Positions 48,887-60,258 of a DNA stretch of 64,000 nt are shown one piece after another. Numbering within the stretch: the stretch's first letter is position 1; each line of letters opens with the position of its first letter. Below the pieces are notes generated by a model. It ran no database searches. It was not told the DNA's origin and saw only the letters and a list, made by a program, of their open reading frames with translations. This stretch comes from Buddleja alternifolia. Lineage: Eukaryota > Streptophyta > Magnoliopsida > Lamiales > Scrophulariaceae. The position numbers and the translations under genes were made by a program. The stretch lies in assembly GCA_019426215.1 (NCBI GenBank), contig CM033393.1, positions 52,082,645 to 52,146,644 on the forward strand, in the 5' to 3' direction.

Positions 48887-51218
48887 GTATATTATACAAA
48901 TTATATATTATTAAATATTATTTAATAATGATAATTAGAATATTGGAAAATTGAATAGATATTTTTATATTATATAAAATATGGAAAGTAAGAGAATGAG
49001 TTGGATAGTGGGATAATGTAATTAATGATGTGAATAGATTGAAATGATGAAATGATTGGTTGTTGTATAGGGGAATATGCAGTGTATTTAAAATTTGATC
49101 ATTTTCTGTTGAATTTGACTTGGATTGTGTATTTTCATTTTTTGGTGATCCAAAAAATGAAAATGTTTTTAAAATTCCTAATCATACATAGCCTAAGGCT
49201 GTGTTTGTTTTTATTTTGGATTTTTTTTGTGAGAATTTTGGTAGGGTTGGGATAAAGTCGAATTTGGATAAGAATGTGTACAGCACATGCAATTTTAATT
49301 TAGACTGATTGTCATATTTGGACGGTTTGTTTATATATTTTATTATTACCATTTTCATGAATAGAGTAGGAAGAATGTTTTGCATACAGATCTGACCATA
49401 TATAGATAATCGGACGGATGAAACATTTACTCTTAGTCTTATTATCCCTTTGGGTTCTATTTTTAATTTCATTAAAGACATATCTATTTTAGATAATACA
49501 CTTTTATTTTAATTTTTTTCTTTTCACATAAATTAATAAAAAATGACCACATGACATGTCATGGGCCCTACTCCTAAATTGGGCATAATGTTGAAAGTAC
49601 AAAAATACCCTTAAAAACCATCAAAACACAAGATCCGCATATTTTGAACGGGTCGGTCGTCTGACCCAAAACCCAACACGATGACTCTTGAATCAGAGCC
49701 ATTGGATCCTGACAGGTGCAACATCTGAGCGATGTACGTGTCATTAATTGATCCGTATCCTGTATTCATATGCATGATACGATATGAATATTCGAATTAC
49801 ATTTAAATTTGATCATCACGCTAGGTCCATAAACATCTCTATATGAGTGCAATCTATAACCCATTGGTCTCCCAATCGTGTTCGGCCCCAGCCTCGACTG
49901 GCCTGATTCATTAGCCTTACTGGAAAACGACCCATATCAACATGGATTACGACCTAAATCCTCTAAATCTCATTCTGATAAAAATGTTCACGTCGTCTTT
50001 TCTTCCCATACCACCTAATTAAATGGTGCATTTGTTTTCTTCAACAAAGTGTAGCTAAAATTAATTAGACTAAATTAATTATCACCTTAATTTTGCCGTC
50101 AAATTCAGCACTTGACCAAGATTAATTCCCAACGACAAAACCATGCACGAAAAGGGAGGGTCCGTCAGTGAAGAAATTTGTAAAATAATAATAATGTAGA
50201 GTTGGTGGACTTGGGTCCCCTTCTTTGACTAAAGTAGTACTCTTCTACTTAATATTGGCACCAATTTTCTAATCTAGACTATATAGACAGAAGGTACTGC
50301 TACAGTGCTATTACTACTAGTGGCCCTTTTGTGCAATGAATACCCCCACTTGCATGCGTTATAAGCCACCACCCTCTTTGTCGCGCGCACCTTTTCAAGA
50401 AAATCGTTTTCATTTCTCTGATTCCGAAATTAATCTCACTAGACAATGACGGCTTTTCTCAGCTTTTTGTTTCCTCAAAAACACTTTTAGCTGTGCTTAG
50501 TTTCGCCCTTCAGTAGTGAATAGTGATATTCATACAATACAGTAGTTGACTGCTTTTTATTTTCCACTGATTTTCTACCTTTTTCTTTGATCTTGCCCTG
50601 TTTTCTTGTCTGCTTTCAGTTTGGTCTTGGTACTTCTGCTGCTTCTTACTCTTTTTTATATTTGATCCCATCTTGATAATGGTGCTTCATATATATATAT
50701 ATATATATGTATATATATTCATTTCAAATGCCATGCACGTTCATCGCAAGAATTTCTGGTTTTTAAATACGCGTGGGTGTTTGGCTTTATAGAGATATTG
50801 GGATCTGACGGTGGGTTTGTCTCGTCTTGTGATTTCCTACACTTATTTCATTCAGGGAATGTCGGGGGTTGTTTTGTATTTGGTTCTTACTTCTATGACT
50901 TTGTTTCGCCAACAGATTTCTAGGTAATAACCGTTTTTTAACTGGTAAAACATCATGTTACATACTACTAGCCACTTATGATGTGCAACTATGATAAGCA
51001 TATGTACAACTGATAATCAGCTTCCAAAAACCTCATCTTCCACAAGCAATTAATTAAAACAGAAATCATCCCAACTCCTAATTAAGAAAACTTAAATTAC
51101 AAACATCTTACTACAATTTGCAAACCCTAACTATAATTATCATCCTATGTTTTTTGGAAAAATTCCAGAAGCTACAGTAAAATGGCACCTATCGAACAAC
51201 ATTAATAGACCAATAATT
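48887..51218. other. Intergenic, 3' of the CID gene
   Basis: No gene recognised. A TA tract lies at about 50692-50718. The last 100 bases should contain the CID gene 3' UTR on the minus strand. Confidence 0.45.
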
Positions 51219-54200
51219 CTACTGATGGTCCAGGGGGTCCATCGGCAAGGATGAAGGCTGGCCATAGAAACCAGGATAACTATGATAAGCATTTGATGGA
51301 GGAGCAAATGCTGACACCCCAGTGATTGGAGGCCCAACTGGAACATAACCAGGTATAGGTGCTGCGGGTGGTTGTAGGCCCATGCTATAGCTATATGGTC
51401 CATTCAGCATTGGCATAGCAGTTTGCAAGTACTGGGGCACCATATATGGCTGCACAGGTGGCGGCAGCGGCGGCTCTGGAGGAGGTGAAGATGGTGGAGG
51501 AGGACGTTCATCGGGATTCAAATTATTTTGAGGGTGGTGGTCATTCTCAATCTTAGCCCTCTTTTCAGAGGGATATTCAGTGGATGACTCTTTAACTGGA
51601 TTGCCTATGACACCTTCTGATGCAAGTGAAGAAAGGACGTAAGTCAGCATCTGGGCTGAAGATGTTGATGCTGCAAGTTTTTCTGCCATTGCTGCTGCAG
51701 CAGATTTGGGTTCGCCTTCAATGTGGCTAGGCACCTGCCTTGTGTATATTACTGAAGTTGACTGCTCCCCAGATCCAAGTCCTTTTCCACTGTGTTCAGC
51801 AAGAACTTGTTCGTCACCATTTTTGCCCAGTATCGACCTGAAAATGACGCCTGCCTGTTCAGAGTGTGTCTGTGCGGCCTGAGAATGTGGAGAGTCATGG
51901 TTAGAAGAGATACAATCGGTTATCACCCATTTAGATGTATAAAACAAGATCTTAATCAGGTTTTTCTTAAAAATATAATCAAAGTGGAAGCTTCCCAACC
52001 ACTTCATGAATGGAAGTCGATAGCTTAATTGGTAACGGAAGATTCACTGATATTAGTAGCAAGTTCATCAAATAACAGCAATCCCCTTGAGAGATACCCC
52101 AACAATAACTCTCTTTTAGTCAATTGTAAGTCTATTCCCTATAACAACTACCAGCAACAGAAAAGAGTCCCACAAAGAAAGCAAAGTGAAAGTATCTCAT
52201 GATTATGTAGAATGTTGCCCTTCAAAAATTTACAATGACATGCAAGTAATAAATGGTAGCAAATAAGAAATTCAAAAGGCAATTAAATTAACTTGCCATA
52301 AAAAGCAGGACTCAACCACTAAACTCAAATCAACAAGTATTTACTCATAGTTATCTGGGGCTGTTGCGCGTATAATATCATTATTTTTTTTTTCTCTTTT
52401 CTTTCTCGCTTCATTTCTTATGAGTTGTTCTTTTAACAGATTAATTAATCAGTGAATAGAAGTTTCTATAATCTTTACAACTTAGGAATTGATGAGAAAG
52501 TTAACCCACGTCTGAGAAATTACATGATGATACTATAACATAACACGGATCAAAACTGGCAACTGGACAAAGTTCAGTACGAACGGAACAAACGAGAATG
52601 GATGAGTTACCTGGAGTTGATCTCGGACTTGGTCCAGCTTATACTCCTGTTAACAATATGAGCAGTCCCATGGTTAGATCAAAGAATAAACATATCAGTT
52701 TAAGATCCACTGTACAGGTAAGCACCAAAACAATCTACCTGCTCCTGCAGAGCCTCCCGCAAAAGAGAGACAAGACTTGCTCTAGAAGACTCAACAACTC
52801 GTAGCTGCTCAATGCAGTCCCTCAATATTGCATGCTGCCCCTTCAGCTCATCTGTCACACTACCGTTGGCATGTCCTACTGGATATTTTACACAGAAAGG
52901 GAGCACAGACATGGTTGCAGAATCAGTTGTCAAGAGAAAAAAAGGGGAAAATTTTGAGAAATATAACAAACAAATGCACAAATATGGGATCATATAAGCA
53001 CATATTAATAATGATAGGCATTCAATCCATATATACTTATGAAATTAGAAAGTGTTTGGCTGATTTTATAAGCTCTTTAAAATAGCATAATGTTGTTTGA
53101 GAGCTTATAAGCTCTTGCAGAGTGTTTAGTAAATTTTTTTAGTAAAACAACTTATAAGCTCTCAAAATAAGTTATTAGGAGCTTATAAGCTCTTAAAAAA
53201 TAAGGGAACCCCAACCTATTTTTTAAGAGCTTATAAGCTCCAAAAACACTTAAGAGCTCGTAAGCTCTTTAAAATAAGCTTAGCCAAACACCCTCTTAGT
53301 TGATGTTGGCAACTCCATGAAATCATACAGCTCCATTTTCAGATACCAGAAATCCAAGCACCAATCATGGAAAAACAGAAGCACTCTGAATCTAGTTCTG
53401 ACTGCGATTATATCCCATGAAAACTATACTTACCATGAATATTATATTTTTACTACTATTGTCATCCTCATCAAAATTCAGAATGATAGGAGGTCAAAAC
53501 ATTCTTTGATATGTATGACATATTTGAACCGGCCAAAAAGGCACGACTAGATAATCACGTGAGGTAGATTCTCAGTCTTACAAGTACATTTCTTACTGAT
53601 TTTTATCTGTTAAGTAGATTGAAATCTACTTCAGAAAAAATGCTGTGGCTTAATATTTTCTGAAATCAAATGTGGCAAACATAACTTGTGTATCCCAAGG
53701 CTCACGTTACTGAACGTTGTTATAGAATATTCAAATAAGTGCATTGTGCATAGCTTAACAATATAAGTAATCAGATGATGTTCTTCTCATTGTCAAGAAA
53801 GTAGGAGAAGGCTATAGAATATGGTCCTGTAAGGTGCTATTTCAACACTATTGATTGTGGAAACACGGAGCCCATATAGTTCCAAGTTACATTATTCTTT
53901 TCCACAAGAAGAGAGCATAAGAACTAGTAGTTGATCCCTAAGCTTCTACCATGATTTTTGTGTAACTTCTAAGTCCAGCATTGTTCTTGTGTCATCACCT
54001 CTATGCCTCACATATTCAGATTTGACGATGAGACGCAATGACTTGCATAATTTTTGGTTAAATTAGTTAAATAATAACCATAAATAAAATTTTCAGCATT
54101 TTCACCAAGAGCCCAGACAGTTACTAAAAAAAACGTTTATTTGCAGGTTAAGCACTCAACAAAGTCATGCAAGAAAATCTGAGACAAAACTTAAGTTAAA

Positions 54201-55595
54201 ATGCAGTTGCAATCATTGAACATGTATAAAAAATGATGTTGCAATCATTGAACATGTATAAAAAATGATGTTGCAATCATTGAACATATGTCACATGTTC
54301 CACTATATGTACAATGAATCAGTATGCGGACTGAGCAAATAGTATAACAAAGATGCATAACAAAGACAATTCTTACCTAATCTATGATCACCCTGAATAT
54401 CTTTATCCACCTTCTCAACGAAGCTGATGGTATTTCTACATTTGTTAAAAATGGCATCTTCGTCCAACTGACTGCCATAGACAGCTTGATAACCAGAAAC
54501 TAATTTATCCAATGCATTTCCACCAGGAGACCTCTGTTTCAAAAGGAGTAGGAGCAGTTATCGAAGATTACATTTACAAACAATGCACATAAAAAACATT
54601 CATCTACTCAAAAGAAGTACCATTCTGAGTCCGGCATGTTTTATGTTTCTATTTCCATTATCCAATGGCCTTTTCACAAACTCTTCTGTAAGAATTTGGC
54701 CTCTTGAGCCAAATACTTTTCTCTCCTCCCAGATGTTAATCTGAAGTTGTAAAAATACAAATAATATTACACAAAATCCTTTTCATGAGTGAAACAGGTA
54801 AGAAATCCTAATGTATACATGGGTGTCTGTAACATAGAAAAGATGAACATACCAACCGGAAAGCGGCATTCCTCCCTGACTCATCTCCATTTTCAATTAC
54901 ATCACGCAGAGAATCTGGAAGAACCTTCCAGAACTCTGCAACATACTCTGCACCCTTTCGCCGGCTATTCTGGAGAATATCATTTGCAAGATACAGAAAA
55001 GCTAATCTTTGCTCACGAGGAGCGCAATGAAACTGTCTATCCCATGTTTCTACAACTTGTCTCGCTTTGCTCATGTGAAAAATACACCAGTGTGATAGAG
55101 CTTAATCATGTCAAGGAAAAGTTAGTGGAGAAACTACATAATAATTTTATTGTACAGGGTAAGTAACATAAGGGGTAAGTCCACCAGAAACATATCTGGT
55201 ATAGTATAAGCCAAAAAACACATGCTATGGCAACAGAATATGAAGAACAAGAAACCCTCGTTCCATAATCTTTATATGGTAAAAAATACACCCCCACCCC
55301 ACCCCACCCACACCCCAAACAAAAGCAGTAAGTTGATATTAGCACACCAAATATCAGTTTTTTTAACAATGATTGACAATTTGAACGACAATCTCTTTCT
55401 CAAGGTGGAAAGTTAGTGGCCACGGAACATTGATCCATATACGAAGGTAATCAGCCAACTAGAATGACAACAAAAATCTAGTACAAGATATAAATTTGTC
55501 AGATTAACTAGCAGGATACTCTCAATGCTTTGCTGTGAGCTATTGACCTTTGACAGCTTGTCAGCTAGAATCTGTGGATTAAAAGTGCTTCCCAT
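51219..55595 (-). CDS. CID-domain protein, RPRD1/Rtt103-like
   Basis: Seven coding exons on the minus strand join in phase: 55520-55595, 54853-55100, 54621-54740, 54377-54533, 52739-52875, 52611-52646 and 51219-51878, about 477 residues. Residues 1-140 form a CTD-interacting domain: MGSTFNPQILADKLSKVNSS, then LSHWCIFH, REQRLAFLYLANDILQNSRR and IWEERKVFGSRGQIL. Residues 200-260 are a coiled-coil (AILRDCIEQLRVVESSRASL). The C-terminal 200 residues are low complexity with long Pro runs (ERPPPPSSPPPEPPLPPP), Tyr and Gly. CID proteins of this kind bind the phosphorylated tail of RNA polymerase II and act in 3'-end processing and termination. Intron 4 carries a small MITE (53050-53293). A non-coding first exon is likely at about 56641-56760, giving a roughly 1-kb leader intron. 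Confidence 0.92.
53050..53293. mobile_element. MITE-like inverted repeat in a CID gene intron
   Basis: The ends read AGTGTTTGGCTGATTTT and, in reverse complement from the right, GGGTGTTTGGCTAAGCTT. Both lead into AGCTCTTTAAAAT-like sequence. The interior carries several near copies of the palindrome GAGCTTATAAGCTC. 'GTGTTTGG...AAGCTTATAAGCTC' is a common hAT MITE style in eudicots, but I could not find a target duplication, so the superfamily is open. Confidence 0.7.
54206..54288. repeat. 32-bp tandem repeat, 2.6 units
   Basis: The unit beginning GTTGCAATCATTGAACATG occurs at 54206, 54238 and (partly) 54270 without spacers. It lies in an intron of the CID gene. Direct tandem copies with no spacers rule out a CRISPR array. 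Confidence 0.9.
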
Positions 55596-56640
55596 GGTTA
55601 CTCTCACAAAGTCTGCCAGGCCAGTGAGTCCCTAGGCAGGCCCAACAACGGAAACAAAAAAGGGAATGCAATTCTACAAGAAAACAAAAGGCACGTAAGG
55701 CACGTCATCAACTTGGACGCAATATCATAGAGACGAATTGCCTAAAGCATAATGCTTTATGCACCAGTGCAGTATAGATAACTTAATAATTGATATGCAG
55801 AAACAAGCGCATACTAAATATTTTCCCACTTATATGCAATATGAATTTATCAATAAGTGAAATCAAATTCTCAGTTCTATGGTTAGTACATTAATTGTGA
55901 ATGACATCAGAACAGCAGAGGAATTTTGTTTCATCACCTTACCCGAACGTACAGGCACCATGTGGTCTATACTCTATACAGACAAACCCGGGTCGATAAC
56001 CAAGACTCAGAATTTAAACACCCTCAACTATTGTCCCTCACAGTTTTCAAAGAGAAACCCCCTTCCCTCCTTCCCATCCCTACAGAAAGAGTTATCCAGC
56101 AAGAGTTTCTCGTTCAAATCCAGAAGTAACCACCAAACGCAAAACTACACGCACCCCTGAGAAGAATTTTAAGAATCTTTCACAGCTAATACCAGATGAA
56201 AAATTGGAATATTACCCAAACACGAATAATTGATTGAAAACGATCAGAAACAATGTAATGGTATTAACAAATTCAGAAAATTATTCAATTTCCTAGTGGC
56301 ATTGATGCCTGTAAATTAACAGAGACAACAATTCTCAGTACCGAAAAAGTAAAAGGAACTTAATTTTTCTTCCACAAACCAACACAGCAATTGCCCGGTA
56401 TATAAGAAGGATGCAACAATAAAGAAAAGAAAAAGAAGAAAAAATCAACTAAAAGAAGAAAAGCAAAAGCCAAGTAAAATTAAACAGCAGACAAGACAAC
56501 CGCATGATAACTTAAAAAGAAACCCTTGACGAAGAAAGCAGGAGCATTAGAAACAAAGGTTGAATTTTTTCCAAGAACGGTGGAGCTTAATAATACTTAT
56601 ATATTTGGTATTAAATTATGGAATTCTTTTCTTTTCATAC

Positions 56641-56760
56641 CTGGAATTTGACAGGTATTTCCTTTCCTTTGTTGTCTCTCTAAGATTCTTTCTCTCTTCA
56701 GTTTGGAGCGAAAAGGCGCTGAATTAGGGCTTTATTCAAAGAAGAAGGAATTTGGGTTTG
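56641..56760 (-). other. Probable non-coding first exon of the CID gene
   Basis: On the minus strand a CT/GA-rich leader-like stretch ends AATTCCAG followed by GTATGAAAAG, a good splice donor at 56639-56640. An acceptor (TGGCAG or TGCCTAG) lies 20-50 bases before the start codon at 55595. The arrangement implies a leader intron of about 1 kb. Both ends are inferred. Confidence 0.5.
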
Positions 56761-57517
56761 GCGTGGGGAGGGGGGGGTAGGGGGGCGGGGATTGAATTTT
56801 AGAGGTACTTAATGAGGGAGAATGGGATTTTTTTACAGTGGACCGGTCTAGCGTAGAATCGCCCGACCCAACTTTGAGAGTGTGCTATGTATGACTATGG
56901 ACTAAGTCACGTCTAATTTCTGCAAATTCTTTTTTTTTTTTTTTCAATCAGACGGCGAAAATTAATTTCTTTGAGCCGTACGGATCAATGAATTGTATTT
57001 TGTCTCTCCCAATAATTTTTTTTTTATACACACAATTAGGAATCAAATCCTGAACAGCATATTTAAAAACCTAGTGATGGACCTTCTGTTTTTTTTTTTC
57101 AGTTTATTATTATTGCAATTGTAAAGTTCTAATTGTTCCCCGGGATGACGCCAGCTGCTGATGTAAAGAATGGGTACAGCTGATTATGCCTCGTCTCTAA
57201 GCCCAATCTTTGGGCCTGAGCCTATTGACTCAAAATGGATACAAATTTCCAGGCCGGATTTAACAAAAGGCCCGAAAGTTCTGTCCCTGAAGCCCAGTCT
57301 GAAGCTGTGCCAGCTTAGCATATACTCAGACTTAATTAATTGGAATTTTAAAAAATTCAAATTTTAAGGCTTATATAATGTCTACAAATCCATTTATTTA
57401 AATATTGATTTCAACACATTGGATATAAATAACCATATCATCATTACTTTGGAATAACTAATCTGACATCTGTAAATGAAATATTAGTTTTGGAATAAAT
57501 AATCACATTAAGTAGAT
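56761..57517. other. Upstream of the CID gene, no gene seen
   Basis: AT-rich; contains a G-rich tract at 56765-56790 and a poly(T) run near 56930-56945. The short frame 57170-57367 is unsupported. Confidence 0.45.
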
Positions 57518-57710
57518 TGTTTTTTTGGTTGATAACCATAGTTTTCACCACCGATCGCAATGACTAATCCCCTCGCTGATTTGTAAGCACTTCGAAGGGT
57601 GGAACAGTTGCCCAAAAATTTAAGGCTGCTCCATGCCCAAGGCGGGGATCAAACCCTCGACACTTGATTAAGGGAGGAAGAGTCTTGACACTCCACCACA
57701 CCTCTGGGTT
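57518..57710 (-). mobile_element. tRNA-derived SINE
   Basis: Read on the minus strand from 57710, the element begins CCCAGAGGTGTGGTGGAGTG, with an A-box-like TGGTGGAGTGT about 12 bases in. It has a B-box-like GGTTTGATCCCC about 40 bases further on and ends in an A-rich tail (CCAAAAAAACA). It is bounded by a perfect 16-bp duplication ATCACATTAAGTAGAT (57502-57517 and 57711-57726), diagnostic of LINE-assisted retroposition. At 193 bp it is the usual size for plant SINEs. It encodes no protein and is not a functional tRNA, since no cloverleaf can be drawn. Confidence 0.9.
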
Positions 57711-57726
57711 ATCACATTAAGTAGAT

Positions 57727-58140
57727 GATAATGGTTAGTGGTGGAGAGCATGATTTGTGAGAATTCCAAATTTGCAATCAATATATTATTCTCCACAAGT
57801 AACCTAACCAAATAATAATATCCACATCCTCTCTCTCTCTCACAAGAAAAGAAAAGAATACGTCCACACTTTTTCCCATAACACGTTCTTTCCATCTCTC
57901 AATCCTAACTACCTTAAAGACCATTTCAATTTCTCAAACAAAAAATATTAAATATTAAAAAGAAAACAAGGTAAACAAGAAATGAGAATATTATTCAAGG
58001 GATAATTTCCCTTCGCATTCGGGTCTGCATGTTTGGCCTACCATTCCCAGATTTCCAATCATTTCCTCATCTTTCCTCTCTCTGTCTTTCATGTCAATTC
58101 ATCTGATAATTTCACAAACAAAATAAACCTTCAAAGCCCT
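57727..58140. other. EXO70 upstream region
   Basis: Holds the EXO70 promoter and leader. A CT tract lies at 57829-57840. The frame is open from about 58033 into EXO70 but has no ATG before 58141. Confidence 0.45.
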
Positions 58141-60258
58141 ATGGCTATGGATGCAGAGAAAGACAAACCCCTTCCCCCCAGCTTTGATGATAATGCCAAA
58201 ACTGAAAACAACAATAACAACGACCAACAACCCGACCTGGATCAGGATCTCCCACAAAACCATGAAGTTGACAGCCCATCATCCCGCGGACCTCCTTCTG
58301 ATGCTGATTCCAAGCCTGGAAACGACAATGGGTCAGAGATCAAAGCAGAAGAAGAGCTAGCTGAAATAAAGCTCGAAGAAGAATCTTCCCCTTTGCCTCC
58401 TGATCTCAACAAAGTTTCCGAAGAAATTGATCAATACATTTCCTTATTGTCATCTACCTCAAAAAATGACGATCAACCCACCCAGCCTGACTTGCCTATT
58501 TTTGTCGAGCAATTCATTAATCTTGTTGTAGCCAAGATTGACAATTATGATTCAGGTGATAGCCCCGTGAGATGGAGTCGACTCACAGATGAAGATTCGG
58601 CTTCATTTCTTGAAGCTGTGGATCGTGTTTCTTCATTGTCAAATGCACTTTCACAATTCTCCTCAGAGGAAAAGTACGCTTATTCCATTAACAGCATTGG
58701 TGGGGTTCTCCAGCGTGCAATGTCGTACGTGGAGGAAGAATTCAAGTCACTCCTTGAAGATTACAAGATCAACAATTCAGATCAAAGTAATAATACTAGA
58801 AATGACGCAAAGCTTAAGCAATCTAAATCGTCAATCTCTAAAGAAGAATCAGATCAAAATCCACACCCAGAATCATCTCCAGCAAAAGAAAGCAATATTC
58901 CAGGATACTCAGAAGAAACTTTATCAAGTTTGATTAGATTATCAAATTTCATGATTACTGGAGGTTATGAAACAGAATGTTGTCAGGAATACTTTGTGGT
59001 ACGAAGAAATGCATTGGAAGAGAGCATCCACAAGCTTGGATTTGAGAAATACAGTATAGATGATGTGCACAAAATGCAGTGGGAATCACTGGAGAGGGAG
59101 ATCGAGGCCTGGATTAAAACATTCAAGCAATGCGCCATGGTACAGCTTTCCAGCGAGAGAAAATTGTCTGGCACCATTTTCTCAGATCATCCTTCGATAT
59201 CTGAGAGCCTGTTTGGCAGCCTATCACATGGCGTATTGATTCAACTCCTGAATTTTGCTGAGGCTGTTGCATTAACAAAACGTGCTGCTGAGAAGTTGTT
59301 CAAGTTTCTTGACATATATGAGGCTCTGAGAGATGTCCTTTCAGAAATTGATAATTTATTCTCAGAAGAAGAATGGGTGAAGGAGATTAAAACCGAGGCA
59401 TCGATGATAAGAAGCCTCCTTGGGGAGACCATGATTTCGATATTCAATGAGATCGAAAACTCAATCAAGTCCGATACAGGGAAGAATACAGTTCCAGGCG
59501 GTGCAGTTCATCCATTGACTAAATACACCATGAATTACCTGGAATACGCTTGTGAGTACAAAGAGACATTGGAGCAGGTTTTCAGAGAGCATCAGAAGAT
59601 CGAAAGAGCTGACTCAGCAACCGGATCGGAATTCGACTACAATTCACAAACGCAGAATCATAACAATGAGAAAGTAAAGCAATCTCCGCTCCAAGCTCAG
59701 ATAATAAAAATCATGGATTTGCTGGACGCAAATCTCGAAGGGAAAGCAAAGCTTTACAAGGACCACGCATTGAGTTCGATTTTCATGATGAACAACGGGA
59801 GGTACATCTTGAAGAAGATCAGGGGATGTAACGAAATCAACAGCCTGATGGGAGACACGTGGTACAGGAGAAAATCGTCAGATCTGCGGCAATATCACAA
59901 GGGGTACCAACGGGAGACGTGGGGGAAATTGTTGAGCTGTTTGAACCCTGAGGGGTTATCGGTGAACGGGAAAGTATCGAAGCCATTGCTTAAGGAGAGA
60001 TTCAAGAGTTTTAATACAATGTTCGATGAAATACATAAGACACAGAGTAATTGGGTAGTTGGAGATGAGCAGCTTCAATCGGAGCTTCGGGTTTCGATTT
60101 CGCAGATGGTTATTCCGGCGTACAGGTCATTTTTGGGAAGGTACAGTCAGGTGTTTACTCCGGGGAGGCAAACGGAGAAGTACGTGAAATTTCAGCCGGA
60201 AGATATTGAGACGTATATTGATGAATTGTTTGATGGGAATGCGAGAAAGAAACCATAA
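58141..60258 (+). CDS. Exocyst subunit EXO70 family protein
   Basis: Single-exon gene of 705 residues from ATG 58141 (a second in-frame ATG lies two codons on). Residues 1-95 are acidic, Asn/Pro-rich and disordered. Next comes an N-terminal helical part (LPDLNKVSEEIDQYI is not a domain match; FVEQFINLVVAKIDNYDSGD and SFLEAVDRVSSL are EXO70-like). The Pfam-type EXO70 domain runs from about residue 300 to the end. Its marks include YIDELFDG at the C-terminus, QMVIPAYRSFLGRYSQVF, and SIFMMNNGRYILKKI. EXO70 guides exocytic vesicles to the plasma membrane through phosphoinositide binding; plants have many paralogues, used in pollen, cell-wall and immune secretion. The intronless form suggests the EXO70 groups other than A. 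I lean towards EXO70C because of the acidic N-terminus, without proof. Confidence 0.95.
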   Translation: MAMDAEKDKPLPPSFDDNAKTENNNNNDQQPDLDQDLPQNHEVDSPSSRGPPSDADSKPGNDNGSEIKAEEELAEIKLEEESSPLPPDLNKVSEEIDQYISLLSSTSKNDDQPTQPDLPIFVEQFINLVVAKIDNYDSGDSPVRWSRLTDEDSASFLEAVDRVSSLSNALSQFSSEEKYAYSINSIGGVLQRAMSYVEEEFKSLLEDYKINNSDQSNNTRNDAKLKQSKSSISKEESDQNPHPESSPAKESNIPGYSEETLSSLIRLSNFMITGGYETECCQEYFVVRRNALEESIHKLGFEKYSIDDVHKMQWESLEREIEAWIKTFKQCAMVQLSSERKLSGTIFSDHPSISESLFGSLSHGVLIQLLNFAEAVALTKRAAEKLFKFLDIYEALRDVLSEIDNLFSEEEWVKEIKTEASMIRSLLGETMISIFNEIENSIKSDTGKNTVPGGAVHPLTKYTMNYLEYACEYKETLEQVFREHQKIERADSATGSEFDYNSQTQNHNNEKVKQSPLQAQIIKIMDLLDANLEGKAKLYKDHALSSIFMMNNGRYILKKIRGCNEINSLMGDTWYRRKSSDLRQYHKGYQRETWGKLLSCLNPEGLSVNGKVSKPLLKERFKSFNTMFDEIHKTQSNWVVGDEQLQSELRVSISQMVIPAYRSFLGRYSQVFTPGRQTEKYVKFQPEDIETYIDELFDGNARKKP

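Noticed and set aside
54206..54288. Regularly repeated 32-bp units, CRISPR-like at first sight
   Set aside because: The copies are directly adjacent with no spacers, in an intron of a plant gene.
57570..57700. Possible tRNA gene (B-box-like GGTTTGATCCCC)
   Set aside because: No cloverleaf or anticodon arm; the A-rich tail and 16-bp target duplication identify a SINE.
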